This document shows, in pieces, positions 9,438 through 19,451 of a stretch of DNA of 64,000 nucleotides. Made by a program: the position numbers and the translations under genes. The notes beneath the pieces were generated by a model, which was not told where the DNA came from, made no database searches, and worked only from the letters and a program-made list of their open reading frames with translations. Within the stretch, counting starts at the first letter, position 1. Each line of letters begins with the position of its first letter. The stretch spans positions 372,001 to 436,000 of the forward strand of contig NC_014774.1 in NCBI RefSeq assembly GCF_000183665.1. The letters run 5' to 3'. This DNA is from Candidatus Liberibacter solanacearum CLso-ZC1 (GTDB lineage Bacteria > Pseudomonadota > Alphaproteobacteria > Rhizobiales > Rhizobiaceae).

Positions 9438-12400
9438 TTAGTTATAACGATAGCTTTGTAGACTGTAAACTTCAAGAGTGCCTTCTTTGAGTGCTTGAAT
9501 AGCTTGAGACACCGCTTCTGCCCCCGCTATAGTTGTATAATATGGTATTTTCCTTACCAAGGTTGACCTTCGCAGAGACTTGGAATCTTCAATAGCTTTT
9601 TTGCCTTCTGTCGTATTAATTACTAAATGTACTTGGCGATTGCTAATGGCATCGTCAATATGAGGCCTTCCTTCTAGCACTTTATTGATTTTTTGTGTTT
9701 CTAGCCCTTGGGAATCTAAAAAACGGGCTGTTCCTTCAGTTGCCATGATTTTAAATCCTAGATTCTGAAAGGTTCTTATAATGGGAACAATGCGCTTTTT
9801 ATCCGCATCACGAACGGAAACGAACACGGTTCCTTCACGGGGAAGGTCAACTCCGGCTCCTAATTGTGATTTTGCAAATGCTAGAGGAAAATCGCGATCC
9901 ATGCCAATGACTTCTCCAGTTGAGCGCATCTCAGGGCCGAGAAGGATGTCAACTCCTAGAAATTTATTGAAAGGGAAAACCGACTCTTTCACTGCAAAAT
10001 GTTTTATTTTGGATAGATCTGGTCTTTCCCCGTATGCTTCTATAGCTGAATCAAGGCTTTCACCCGCTATAATACGGGCGGCAACTTTTGCGATTGGAAA
10101 GCCAATTGCTTTAGCAATAAAAGGTACTGTACGTGATGCACGAGGATTAACTTCTATGATATAAATTTTTCCATCTTTTATGGCATACTGGACGTTGATT
10201 AATCCTACAACATTTAATGAACAAGCTAAAGCTTTAGTTTGGGAAATTAATTCATCTTTAAGTTGTTTTGAGAGTGAGCGAGATGGCAAAGAACAGGCAG
10301 AATCTCCAGAGTGAATTCCTGCTTCTTCGATATGTTCCATAATTCCAACTACGATAACTTGATCTTTTTGGCATAAGGCATCTACATCTATTTCTATAGC
10401 GTCAGACAAGTAGCTATCAAACAATAAAGGATTTTTCCCTAAAAGGGTATTAATTTGTCCTGTTTTATCATTAGGATATTGTCTTTTTATCTCTTCTGAA
10501 ACAAGTTCAGGGACCGTTTCGAGGAGATAATCTTGCAACATGTTTTCAGAGTAGATAATCTGCATAGCACGACCACCTAATACATAAGATGGGCGAATCA
10601 AAAAAGGAAATCCAATCTCACGTGCGATTATTCGCGCTTGTTCTACTGAATGAGAAATGCCATTTTTAGGTTGATTGAGATTTAATTTCATTAATAATTT
10701 TTGGAAACGATCACGATCTTCAGCTAAATCGATAGAATCGGGTTGTGTTCCAAGGATAGGGATTTGATTTTTTTCAAGTGCTTGAGCGAGTTTTAATGGT
10801 GTTTGCCCTCCAAATTGTACGATTACACCTATTAGCTCGCCTTTTTGTTGTTCTATACGCAAAACTTCAAGAACGTCTTCTTCAGTAAGGGATTCAAAAT
10901 ATAATCTGTCTGCTATATCATAATCTGTAGATACGGTTTCAGGATTGCAATTGATCATAATGGTTTCAAATCCTGCTTCTTTTAAAGAAAAAGTAGCGTG
11001 GCAACAACAATAGTCAAATTCAATTCCTTGTCCAATGCGATTAGGTCCCCCTCCAAGAATGACAATTTTCTTGCGATCGGAAACTTTATCTTCAGACATC
11101 GCTTGATTGATAAATTTTTTTTCATATGTAGAATACATGTAAGACGTAGGAGATAAAAATTCGCCAGCACAAGTATCAATGCATTTGAAAACAGGGTGTA
11201 CATTTAATTTATTCCGCATCTCTCTTATTTCATGGATAGAAATGCCAGATAAGAGTGATAATCTAGCGTCAGAAAATCCCATTGCTTTGATAGTGTGAAA
11301 ATTATGAAAATCTTTTGGAATCCCCTGTTCACAAATGCGATGTTCCATATCAACGATCATTTTGATTTGTTGAATAAACCAAGGATCAATATTACAGCCT
11401 TGGTGTGTTTCTTCTACGCTCATCCCTAAACGCAGTGCCTGCGCGACCATACGCAATCTATCTGGGGATGGTATGCTAATAGCGGCACGAATTGCATTTT
11501 GATCGTTGGCTGATTCCATTGAGGGTATCTGAATTTCATCTAATCCAGTGAGTCCAGTTTCCAGTCCTCGCAATGCCTTTTGTAGAGATTCGGGGAAACT
11601 ACGGCCTATCGCCATAACTTCTCCTACGGATTTCATTGAGGTCGTTAAAGTTGTATCTGCCCCTGGGAATTTTTCAAAAGCGAATCGTGGTATTTTCGTC
11701 ACTATGTAGTCTATCGAAGGCTCAAAAGAAGCGGGAGTCTTGCCTCCTGTAATATCATTTCCAAGTTCATCTAAGGTATAGCCAACAGCTAGTTTTGCTG
11801 CAATTTTTGCAATAGGGAAGCCTGTTGCCTTAGAGGCTAAAGCTGAAGAGCGAGATACCCTTGGATTCATTTCAATTACAACCATTTTCCCGTCTTTGGG
11901 ATTAACAGCAAACTGTACATTTGCTCCTCCAGTTTCCACTCCAATTTCTTTGAGTACGGCAATTGCAGCATTGCGCATTAGTTGATATTCTTTATCCGTT
12001 AAGGTTAAGGCCGGCGCGACAGTAATTGAATCTCCAGTATGGACGCCCATCGGATCAATGTTTTCAATTGAACAGACAACAATGCAATTGTCTTTTTTGT
12101 CACGAATCATTTCAAATTCATATTCTTTCCATCCGAGGACAGATTCTTCTATTAAAACTTCAGTGGTTGGAGAAGCGTGAAGTCCATTTTCAACGATTTC
12201 AAAAAATTCTGAACGATTATAAGCTATACCACCACCTGTTCCGCCAAGGGTAAAAGAAGGGCGGATGATAAGAGGAAGTCCGATCTCATCAAGGGCTTGT
12301 ACGGCAATGGCCATTGCATGGCAAATATAACGATGTTTCCTAGCGTTTTCTTCTAGATTCCATTTAATTTCAAGTGCATATAATGCTGAATCAAGCTCTT

Positions 12401-12926
12401 CTTTTGAAAGATTTTTTTTAAGATTTTCTCGTTCTGCCTCATGAAGCTTACGATCGTTATTTTTAACATCGGTGGCGTTTGCAAGAATTGATTTTGGAGT
12501 TGCAAGGGGTATATTTTTCATTGCTTTGCTAAAAAGGGCTCTATCTTCAGCTTTGTCAATGGTATCTGGCTTGGCTCCAATCATTTCAACCCCATAACGA
12601 TCCAGAACTCCCATTCGTTTTAGTGAAAGCGCTGTGTTAAGGGCAGTTTGCCCTCCTGTCGTTGGGAGGATTGCATCAGGGCGTTCTTTCTCTATAATCT
12701 TTGTCACAACTTCAGGAGTAATAGGTTCGGTATAAGTAGCATCTGCCAGATCTGGATCTGTCATGATGGTAGCGGGATTGGAATTAATAAGAATAATTCT
12801 ATACCCTTCTTCCTTTAGTGCTTTACAGGCTTGAGTTCCAGAATAGTCAAATTCACATGCTTGTCCGATCACAATCGGTCCCGCTCCAATGATGAGAATT
12901 GATTTAATATCTTGACGTTTAGGCAT
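9438..12926 (-). CDS. carB: Carbamoyl-phosphate synthase large subunit
   Basis: CarB makes carbamoyl phosphate from ammonia (supplied by CarA), bicarbonate and two ATP, feeding pyrimidine and arginine synthesis; pyrD and argF lie in the same window. At 1162 aa it has full length, with the two homologous ATP-grasp halves ([16 protein letters not shown] and [16 protein letters not shown]). The C-terminal MGS-like regulatory domain contains [14 protein letters not shown]. An alphaproteobacterial-style insert of charged residues sits around 165-205 ([20 protein letters not shown]). I start at ATG 12926 (MPKRQDIKS), preceded by AGGAAG, rather than an in-frame ATG six codons upstream. It is far from carA at 34 kb. 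Confidence 0.98.
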   Translation of the reverse strand: MPKRQDIKSILIIGAGPIVIGQACEFDYSGTQACKALKEEGYRIILINSNPATIMTDPDLADATYTEPITPEVVTKIIEKERPDAILPTTGGQTALNTALSLKRMGVLDRYGVEMIGAKPDTIDKAEDRALFSKAMKNIPLATPKSILANATDVKNNDRKLHEAERENLKKNLSKEELDSALYALEIKWNLEENARKHRYICHAMAIAVQALDEIGLPLIIRPSFTLGGTGGGIAYNRSEFFEIVENGLHASPTTEVLIEESVLGWKEYEFEMIRDKKDNCIVVCSIENIDPMGVHTGDSITVAPALTLTDKEYQLMRNAAIAVLKEIGVETGGANVQFAVNPKDGKMVVIEMNPRVSRSSALASKATGFPIAKIAAKLAVGYTLDELGNDITGGKTPASFEPSIDYIVTKIPRFAFEKFPGADTTLTTSMKSVGEVMAIGRSFPESLQKALRGLETGLTGLDEIQIPSMESANDQNAIRAAISIPSPDRLRMVAQALRLGMSVEETHQGCNIDPWFIQQIKMIVDMEHRICEQGIPKDFHNFHTIKAMGFSDARLSLLSGISIHEIREMRNKLNVHPVFKCIDTCAGEFLSPTSYMYSTYEKKFINQAMSEDKVSDRKKIVILGGGPNRIGQGIEFDYCCCHATFSLKEAGFETIMINCNPETVSTDYDIADRLYFESLTEEDVLEVLRIEQQKGELIGVIVQFGGQTPLKLAQALEKNQIPILGTQPDSIDLAEDRDRFQKLLMKLNLNQPKNGISHSVEQARIIAREIGFPFLIRPSYVLGGRAMQIIYSENMLQDYLLETVPELVSEEIKRQYPNDKTGQINTLLGKNPLLFDSYLSDAIEIDVDALCQKDQVIVVGIMEHIEEAGIHSGDSACSLPSRSLSKQLKDELISQTKALACSLNVVGLINVQYAIKDGKIYIIEVNPRASRTVPFIAKAIGFPIAKVAARIIAGESLDSAIEAYGERPDLSKIKHFAVKESVFPFNKFLGVDILLGPEMRSTGEVIGMDRDFPLAFAKSQLGAGVDLPREGTVFVSVRDADKKRIVPIIRTFQNLGFKIMATEGTARFLDSQGLETQKINKVLEGRPHIDDAISNRQVHLVINTTEGKKAIEDSKSLRRSTLVRKIPYYTTIAGAEAVSQAIQALKEGTLEVYSLQSYRYN

Positions 12927-12944
12927 TTTATTCTTCCTATACAA

Positions 12945-13290
12945 TTTATATAGTTTTTTTATATATATAGTTTGCTACGTTAATTAGATTCTGCCTTTAG
13001 TTATAGAGAATATAGCTAGATAAGAAACTTTATTAATTATTGCATTTTACAGAAATAGAGTGACGTCGGCAAGGATGTGAATATAGAAACAAAGTGAGAT
13101 ATAATCGTTTAGAAAGATTGCTTTAAGTGTTATTGCACAAAAAATTAAGACTCCATTGATTGAATGGAGATGAAAGGGTGTGTGTAAAGCCTCGCTACAA
13201 TCAGACTTAAAACAGGTTTATTTGTATTTATCAATAAAAATTTTGCAAACTAGGATTAGGGATATAATTTTATTGTATGATAGGGTTATT
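12945..13290. other. Intergenic region between carB and pdxJ
   Basis: No gene is recognisable. A perfect 7-base inverted repeat CTCCATT/AATGGAG with a 5-base loop lies at 13151-13169. It has no adjoining T-run, so it may be a regulatory dyad for carB or a 3' element for pdxJ. The rest is featureless AT-rich sequence that should include the carB promoter. Confidence 0.4.
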
Positions 13291-14046
13291 TTAGCCTGGA
13301 CATTGTCCACAAGCATGGCGGAAACGAAGCACCGCTTCCTTTGTTCCATATTCTAGAGCAGCAACAGTAAAAGCATGCCCTACTGAAATTTCAGAAATAT
13401 ATGGAATTGAAGCTACTAACTGAGGTATATTTTGTATCGTGAGATCATGACCAGCGTTTATTTTGAAATGCATATCCTGAGCAAGATGGGCGGTAAGAGC
13501 TAGTTTTTCTAGTAAAATACTTTCTTGTTGGGGGTTATCATAACACGCTCCATAAGGACCAGTATAGAGTTCAATACAATCGGCTCCTGTCAATTTGGCT
13601 CTTTGGAGGCAGTCTTTATGCCCGTCTCCATCGGCAAAGAGAGATACTCTACAGCCCAGATCATGTAGTTTAGAAACAGTTCTTGTGAGTAGTTTTTGAT
13701 TATTAACAAAATCCCATCCATGGTCAGAAGTCAGTTGATTAGGATCGTCTGGGACAAGAGTTGCTTGTTCAGGTTTATAGTTTTCGCACAAAAAAAGGAA
13801 CTTTTCATTAGGATATCCTTCAATATTCAGCTCTGCTTTTGGAAATTCTTCGTCGATTAATTGACGAATTTTAGGTAAATCTGTATAACGAATGTGACGC
13901 TGATCTGGACGTGGATGTACTGTTAAGCCAGAAGCTCCGGATTGAAGAGCGATTCTTCCAATATGCACTAAGTCTGGCCATGGAAGATTGCGACGATTGC
14001 GGAGCATGGCTACAGCATTTAGATTAATAGATACGTTGGTAGACAC
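13291..14046 (-). CDS. pdxJ: Pyridoxine 5'-phosphate synthase
   Basis: PdxJ condenses 1-deoxy-xylulose 5-phosphate with 3-amino-2-oxopropyl phosphate to pyridoxine 5'-phosphate, the ring-closing step of DXP-dependent vitamin B6 synthesis. The 251-aa TIM-barrel protein shows the family hallmarks NLNAVAMLRN at the N terminus, GLTVHPRPDQRHIR, TLVPD, SLFADGD, ELYTGPYA-like ELYTGPYGACY and INAGHDLT. The start is GTG at 14046 with a weak GGAT upstream; no ATG lies nearby in frame. It is monocistronic here, with an AT-rich gap on both sides. Confidence 0.97.
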   Translation of the reverse strand: MSTNVSINLNAVAMLRNRRNLPWPDLVHIGRIALQSGASGLTVHPRPDQRHIRYTDLPKIRQLIDEEFPKAELNIEGYPNEKFLFLCENYKPEQATLVPDDPNQLTSDHGWDFVNNQKLLTRTVSKLHDLGCRVSLFADGDGHKDCLQRAKLTGADCIELYTGPYGACYDNPQQESILLEKLALTAHLAQDMHFKINAGHDLTIQNIPQLVASIPYISEISVGHAFTVAALEYGTKEAVLRFRHACGQCPG

Positions 14047-14216
14047 GTTTTAATATCCAAATTTGAATTTGTAGAGAAAATTTTTGGGATTCAGAACCTA
14101 TAAAGGAAAATATTGTTAAGTTTTAGTTTTTATTTGTTAATTTTCCATGAAGTTATTCAATTAAGAATTGTCAATTGTGCAGCATGATCTGGAATCATTA
14201 AAGATTATTCAGGTAC

Positions 14217-14245
14217 TAGACAGATTTTTGATGCTCTGATACAAT
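14217..14245 (+). promoter_or_regulatory. Candidate sigma-70 promoter for rpsU
   Basis: TAGACA (14217-14222) and TACAAT (14240-14245) are separated by exactly 17 bases and lie about 80 bases upstream of the rpsU start. Each box matches the housekeeping consensus at five of six positions. No start site can be seen directly, so this is a pattern match only. Confidence 0.45.
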
Positions 14246-14324
14246 CTGAAAATTATTGTTATTTGATAGTTTGTTTGTTGCCTTTCGGTGAATTTTCAAA
14301 AAATAAAGAAGAGAGATATCCAAC

Positions 14325-14558
14325 GTGTATGTACTTGTGCGTGATAATAATGTTGAACAAGCTTTGCGTGTTTTGAAAAAGAAAATGCAGGGCGAAGGTG
14401 TATTGCGTGAATTGAAAATGCGTGATCATTATGAAAAGCCTTCTCAGAAACGTGTAAGATTGAAGTCTGAGGCGATTCGTCGCAGTAGAAAGTTGATACG
14501 TAAGCTCGCTCAACGTGAGGGATCTCCTGTATCTAGGTTTCGCAGCAGTTATAAGTAA
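14325..14558 (+). CDS. rpsU: 30S ribosomal protein S21
   Basis: S21 is a small basic protein of the 30S subunit platform that helps initiation by base-pairing of the anti-Shine-Dalgarno. The 77-aa sequence begins [20 protein letters not shown] and contains [16 protein letters not shown], both typical of alphaproteobacterial S21. The C terminus is Arg/Lys-rich. The TPR lipoprotein gene follows after 24 bases without a terminator, so the pair is probably cotranscribed. A good promoter match precedes it. Confidence 0.96.
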   Translation: MYVLVRDNNVEQALRVLKKKMQGEGVLRELKMRDHYEKPSQKRVRLKSEAIRRSRKLIRKLAQREGSPVSRFRSSYK

Positions 14559-14582
14559 CAAGTATTTTAAAGGGAGAGGTCA

Positions 14583-15473
14583 TTGTCTTTTCTCAGTTGG
14601 ATTAGGATGCTAGTGCTTGCTAAATATAGCGATGGATTTTTTGGCAATTCAAAGAGAGTGGCGGGTTTTTTCTGTCTATCTTTTTTGGTTGTTAGTTTAA
14701 TATCACTTATACAAGGATGTTTTCTGCTTGATGGTGTTCGCAGTAAACGTGCTAATATTAGTTCCCTTAATTCTGTTGTACATGCTCATCCCAGTGATCC
14801 TGAGGTTTATAATGTACGGGGAGTTGTTCATGGGATGAATGGAGACTTTGAAAAATCCTTGCAAGATTTTCAGAGCGCTTTAGATTTGAATCCCTCTTAT
14901 TATAAGGCATATGTGAATCGTGCTTTGATTGAATATAAAATGGGCAATGTACCCATGGCTATTAAAGACTATGATGCTGCCTTAAAAATTAATCCTAATT
15001 ATGATATAGCGTACATAGGCAGGGGAAATGTCTATCGTGATGAGAAATATGGTGATTCCCAGAAGGCATTTGCTGATTTTGATCGTGCGATACAGTTGAA
15101 AACCTCTGATGGACGGGCATGGTTTGGTCGTGCTCTCGTATATCAGTTGCGTAAAGAACATCAAAAAGCAATAGGGGACTTTTCTCGCGCAATATCTTTG
15201 TCGGCTATAACTCCTGCTGATTATTACAATGGACGTGGTGTTTCCTATTTGGCTGTTAAAAATTATGATAGCGCTTTGGAGGATTTTAAACTTGCCATTC
15301 ACTCTAATTTCAAAAGGGCTACGTTTTGGTTTAATAAAGGATTAGCGCATGAAATGCAGGGATCCTATAAAGATTCTTTAGCCTCTTATCAAGAAGCATT
15401 GTTAATTGATTCAAAATACTATAAAGCAAAAGATGGAATATTAAGAGTAAAAAGGCTCTTTAATCCAGATTAG
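14583..15473 (+). CDS. TPR-repeat lipoprotein-like protein (NlpI-like)
   Basis: A 296-aa protein with a hydrophobic N-terminal segment (about residues 27-47) ending ISLIQGCFLL, a plausible though imperfect lipobox with Cys near residue 46. It is therefore probably anchored in the outer or inner membrane facing the periplasm. From about residue 65 to the end there are at least six 34-residue tetratricopeptide repeats (for example DFQSALDLNPSYYKAYVNRA, DYDAALKINPNYD). Such proteins are protein-interaction scaffolds; NlpI-like members work with envelope proteases and peptidoglycan enzymes. The TTG start at 14583 has AGGGAGAGG close upstream; ATG 14607 is the alternative. If it is a lipoprotein it would be a client of the lgt product at 48 kb. 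Confidence 0.85.
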   Translation: MSFLSWIRMLVLAKYSDGFFGNSKRVAGFFCLSFLVVSLISLIQGCFLLDGVRSKRANISSLNSVVHAHPSDPEVYNVRGVVHGMNGDFEKSLQDFQSALDLNPSYYKAYVNRALIEYKMGNVPMAIKDYDAALKINPNYDIAYIGRGNVYRDEKYGDSQKAFADFDRAIQLKTSDGRAWFGRALVYQLRKEHQKAIGDFSRAISLSAITPADYYNGRGVSYLAVKNYDSALEDFKLAIHSNFKRATFWFNKGLAHEMQGSYKDSLASYQEALLIDSKYYKAKDGILRVKRLFNPD

Positions 15474-16127
15474 TGGATCTATTAAGTAAGGTATGTTTTG
15501 GTCATAAATTAATACTTTATTAACTATAGTTTGTGATTGATGTGTATTTAAAAAATATTAGGTTATTTGTATACATATTGCCTTCTGAACTAGTAGTTAG
15601 TGTTGTGTATAATTATACTTTTAATCCAATATATATCTATTCATACCATCTATTTGCGAATTGGGCGTGTCTTTTGTTAAAGAGCAGCGGATAATAAAAC
15701 AAGAATTTTTTTTATTGGTTCGGATAATGCTGGCATCAAAAAACATGCAGTATGATTTGATATTTATATTTTTTGATAATGATAAACTCAGCTTTTATTG
15801 CCGATGTTTCGTGGTATTTTTATGTAAAATTGCTAATTTTTTAGTTGTGAAGATCAAAGTTTGGGAAGCTATTTTTTAATATCTAATGCCTAACCTATTA
15901 TGAGAGTAAGGAACAATCATTATAAAGTTAGTTTAAATAAAATACTTACGTTATGCGGTTGGATTTTTTAAATAAGGTTATTATTTCAAAGTTCGTAAAA
16001 TATTTTTCTTTATCTTTTGTTTCTTTGATTTGGGTATTAAAGTTGGTAATTTCGTTTTTAGGGGTGCAAACTTTTTCTGAAATATCAGGAACTTTAATAG
16101 AAAAGGGTTTTTTATCATATTTTTTTA
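15474..16127. other. 650-base region with no recognisable gene
   Basis: Two frames longer than 60 codons exist on the plus strand (15661-15879 and 15953-16135). Both encode Phe/Ile/Val-rich sequences without family resemblance or a clear ribosome site, as expected from AT-rich DNA. This could be decayed coding sequence, but I cannot identify it. Confidence 0.45.
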
Positions 16128-16976
16128 TTATATAATTGATTTTATTCCTATATTTTTTTTGTCAAATCCCGCGGATAGTAATTTTTCAGATATTTGATTG
16201 CGTGAATCTCGATCTAAAGCGCCTAAAACAACTGTGATCAAGGATCTATTCCCTTGAGAAGCAGAAGCGACGATATTGAATCCAGATGCGCACGTAAAAC
16301 CAGTTTTCATTCCATCTGCTCCTAAAAATATGCCAATTGCCCAATTTGTATTAGGATATTTTTTATTTTTTATTTTTAGTCCTTTTATCTGAAAATAATG
16401 TGCGTATTGTGAAAAATGAGTTTTTATTCTCCAAGATAATATTGTCATATCACGTGCTGTCGTATAGTGGCCATTTTGAACTACTCCATGGGAATTCATG
16501 AACTTAGTTCTCAGCAACCCTAATGTCTGGGCGCTATCATTCATATGCTTAACGAATTCTTCCTCTGTGTTGCAGAGAGATTCAGCAATGGCAACGGCAA
16601 TATCATTAGCTGATTTCACAATAAGAAGTTTTAAGGCATTGTCTAAAGTTAAAATGCTACCTTTTTTAAATGTACTATTTGAAGGAGGCTGTTCGGATGC
16701 ATTTTTACTAATAGTTATGGGTGTTTCAAGTGTAATTTTTTTTTGTTCAAGAAAAGAGAAGACAACATAAGCTGTCATTAATTTTGTGAGAGATGCGGGA
16801 TTCCATAGCTTGTCAGGATTGTTTTCTGCAATCACATGGCCAGTATTGCTGTCTAGTAATGTATAATAGGGGAGGTTGTTTTCTTCTGCGATAGCTTGAA
16901 AAGGGTATATGCCGATTAAAATCAGCGCAGTTATCCTTATAAGAAAATATTCTATAATTGAATCCCCTCTAAACAT
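16128..16976 (-). CDS. dac: D-alanyl-D-alanine carboxypeptidase (peptidase S11), short form
   Basis: A penicillin-binding-protein-type enzyme that removes the terminal D-Ala of peptidoglycan stem peptides in the periplasm. The three active-site motifs are present: SxxK as SLTK in NPASLTKLMTAY (about residue 64), SxN as SAN in VKSANDIAVAIAES, and KTG in GADGMKTGFT. An N-terminal hydrophobic segment (about 10-29) ending QAIA serves as signal peptide. At 282 aa it contains essentially only the catalytic domain; the beta-rich C-terminal domain and membrane-anchoring helix of longer DacA/DacC proteins are absent. ATG 16976 is used; AGGA is about 11 bases upstream. It has no operon partner. Confidence 0.9.
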   Translation of the reverse strand: MFRGDSIIEYFLIRITALILIGIYPFQAIAEENNLPYYTLLDSNTGHVIAENNPDKLWNPASLTKLMTAYVVFSFLEQKKITLETPITISKNASEQPPSNSTFKKGSILTLDNALKLLIVKSANDIAVAIAESLCNTEEEFVKHMNDSAQTLGLLRTKFMNSHGVVQNGHYTTARDMTILSWRIKTHFSQYAHYFQIKGLKIKNKKYPNTNWAIGIFLGADGMKTGFTCASGFNIVASASQGNRSLITVVLGALDRDSRNQISEKLLSAGFDKKNIGIKSII

Positions 16977-17266
16977 GTTTCTTTATAAGTCCTTTGATAG
17001 ATATTTAGATGGATAGATTTTTCATGAAGATCTTTATTCTATCATTTCTATCTAAATTAATCTTATATAGACTAATATTAATTTTATTGTAGGAAGATCT
17101 ATACGACAATTAAGATATGTTAATCCTACTAGTGGAATCAATATAAATGATTGTGATATAACAACAAAAAAGGATTATATGAATTCAAACGAATGTAAAT
17201 TCCATAGATAATCCGTTTTGGAATATATTGAGGAGTTGTTATTTGGCGGTAAGATTGGCAAAATAA

Positions 17267-18358
17267 TTATACCTCTTTCTTGGCCCAATATTCGGTGCGA
17301 GAACCCCGGATATCTTCTAAGCTTTTTTTCTTTTCTTTATCTAAGAAGTGAGAAAATCCTTTGATAATACTTTTTGGTAGTGATATGCCCCCGTAAACCA
17401 TTGCTGAATAAAGTTGTATGAGATTTGCTCCTGCCATGATTTTTTCGAGAGCATCTTCTGTGGAAGAAACCCCTCCGGTTCCAATAATAACCATTTTCGA
17501 GCCAACACGTTGTCTCATTTTTGCGAGAATTATAGTGGATTTTAGGAAAAGAGGGGAGCCAGACAATCCCCCTATTTTTTCTTTATTGAGTGAATCTTGC
17601 AATCCTTCCCGAGAGAGGGTGGTGTTAGAAACAACGAGTCCTTCCACTTTATGGGAAATTGCTTCGGTAGCGATATCGTCTAATTCTTCCTCGGATAAAT
17701 CAGGGGATATTTTGAGAAAGATAGGTACAGATTTTCCTGTTTTTATTATTTCTTCTTCTCTTGTTTGCATTACACGCGTAAGTAGCTTCTCAAGGTTTTG
17801 TCTTTTTTGAAGATGACGTAAGCCTGGCGTATTGGGAGATGAAATATTAATCGTGAAATAAGACGCGATTGTGAAAAATTGGCGGATACCGTATACATAA
17901 TCCATAATAAAGTCTTTGCTATCTTTATTTGCGCCAATATTGACACCAATAGGAGATGAAGTTTGCATTTTGGAAAGGCGTGAAAAAGCAGCATAAGATC
18001 CTTCATTATTGAAGCCGAGTTGATTTATTATTGCCTGGTCTTTTATTAATCGAAAAACTCTTGGAGGTGGATTACCGTCTTGAGGATTAGGGGTAATAGT
18101 TCCGACTTCTACGAAACCAAATCCAAGTTTCAATAACTCCATAGGAACTTCAGCATTTTTGTCGTATCCTGCCGCCATTCCTAGGGGATTAGGAAATGAT
18201 ATTCCAGCAACCTTGGTATTGAGGCGGAAATCACTATGGATAGGGAAAAATGACAAAAGTCCTGATTTTAGAGCAATAATAGACAAACGATGTGCTATCT
18301 CGGGATCTAAGAATAATAAATTGCGCAATGCTAATTTATGAAGAGTGTTAAGTAAAAT
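17267..18358 (-). CDS. pyrD: Dihydroorotate dehydrogenase (quinone), class 2; unusual start
   Basis: PyrD oxidises dihydroorotate to orotate with FMN and passes electrons to quinone, the fourth step of pyrimidine synthesis, at the inner membrane. Class 2 features are visible: the amphipathic N terminus, NPLGMAAGYDKNAE, GFGFVEVGTITPNPQDGNP, NQLGFNNEG, the catalytic-serine region TINISSPNTPGLR, and IGTGGVSSTEDA. The frame contains no ATG or GTG upstream of the conserved start region. A TTG at 18328 lacks any ribosome site and would cut off part of the N-terminal helix. An ATT at 18358, preceded by GGAG at 8 bases, adds the expected LLNTLHKLALR and gives 363 aa, so I use it. That choice is inference. 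Confidence 0.9.
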   Translation of the reverse strand: MLLNTLHKLALRNLLFLDPEIAHRLSIIALKSGLLSFFPIHSDFRLNTKVAGISFPNPLGMAAGYDKNAEVPMELLKLGFGFVEVGTITPNPQDGNPPPRVFRLIKDQAIINQLGFNNEGSYAAFSRLSKMQTSSPIGVNIGANKDSKDFIMDYVYGIRQFFTIASYFTINISSPNTPGLRHLQKRQNLEKLLTRVMQTREEEIIKTGKSVPIFLKISPDLSEEELDDIATEAISHKVEGLVVSNTTLSREGLQDSLNKEKIGGLSGSPLFLKSTIILAKMRQRVGSKMVIIGTGGVSSTEDALEKIMAGANLIQLYSAMVYGGISLPKSIIKGFSHFLDKEKKKSLEDIRGSRTEYWAKKEV

Positions 18359-18472
18359 TGAATTATCTCCTACAAAAAATACAAAATAACAAAGAATAGA
18401 CTGATATCTTGTTTGAGTGGAAAGCCTTTTTATACATTATTTAATTGATTTCATAAGTATATGATATGGGGA

Positions 18473-19390
18473 TCAAGCTAAATCAAAACACCAAAGTAGA
18501 ATAGCTTTTTGTGTATGAAGACGATTTTCAGCTTCATCAAAGACAACTGATTGAGGGCCATCTAGAACTTCATTTGTTACTTCTTTACCACGGTGAGCAG
18601 GCAAGCAATGCATAAATAATGCATCAGGATGAGCCATAGACATTAGCTTAGAATTCACTTGAAATGGCTCAAACACGTATTCTTCTCTAGCTCTAAATTC
18701 TTGATTCATAGACGTCCATGTGTCTGTAAAAACACAGTGAGAATCTTTAACTGCCTTTACAGCATCATGGAACAATACTACAGAAGCTCCTTGATTCCTT
18801 GCCCAGTTCAAGTATTCGCCTTGAGGCTCTGATCCTATAGGAGTTGCAATATTTAAGCGATAATCAAAGCGTACTGCCCCTTCTATGAGAGAGTTTAGTA
18901 TATTATTTCCATCGCCACTCCAAGAAAACAGTTTTCCTTTTACTGATTCGCGGACTTCTTCAAAAGTCATGACATCTGCTATAATTTGGCAAGGATGAGT
19001 ATTATCAGTTAAAGCATTGATTACAGGAACTGTTGCATGTTCTGCTAATTCTAAGAGGCGTGAGTGGTTAGTTGTTCGCATTACTATAGCGTCTACATAA
19101 CGAGATAAAACTCTTGCCGTATCCCCGATGGTTTCAGCGCGTCCAAGCTGCATTTCTGATCCTGACAAGAATATAGTTTCTCCGCCGAGATTCTTCATAG
19201 CGACTTCGAAAGAAACGCGCGTACGCGTAGATGGTTTTTCGAAAATCATAGCCAGTACTTTTCCGGACAGAGGTTTTTCTTCTAAGTCATTTGCTAGGGG
19301 ATTTTTTCTTTTTTTGGCGACCTCCATGATTAGAGAAAGATTTGATGATGAGACTTTTGATAAGTCAAGAAAGTGTTTTGTATAAGTCAT
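18473..19390 (-). CDS. argF: Ornithine carbamoyltransferase
   Basis: It joins carbamoyl phosphate to ornithine to make citrulline in arginine synthesis. The 305-aa length fits the anabolic enzyme. The carbamoyl-phosphate loop STRTR is at residues 54-58 (EKPSTRTRVSFE). HPCQIIADVMT and the ornithine/catalytic HCLPAHRG motif near the C terminus are intact. It lies 61 bases downstream of argD on the same strand, the usual rhizobial argD-argF pair, and is probably cotranscribed with it. The hslO gene that often follows in rhizobia is absent here; pyrD comes next. Confidence 0.97.
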   Translation of the reverse strand: MTYTKHFLDLSKVSSSNLSLIMEVAKKRKNPLANDLEEKPLSGKVLAMIFEKPSTRTRVSFEVAMKNLGGETIFLSGSEMQLGRAETIGDTARVLSRYVDAIVMRTTNHSRLLELAEHATVPVINALTDNTHPCQIIADVMTFEEVRESVKGKLFSWSGDGNNILNSLIEGAVRFDYRLNIATPIGSEPQGEYLNWARNQGASVVLFHDAVKAVKDSHCVFTDTWTSMNQEFRAREEYVFEPFQVNSKLMSMAHPDALFMHCLPAHRGKEVTNEVLDGPQSVVFDEAENRLHTQKAILLWCFDLA

Positions 19391-19451
19391 GAAATGGACA
19401 ATCCTCTATTTAACTGCTGGGTTATTATCATAACACAATATAAAGTGCATT

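Noticed and set aside
15661..16135. Two plus-strand frames of 72 and 60 codons after the TPR gene
   Set aside because: Hydrophobic, AT-driven residues, no family similarity and no convincing start signals.
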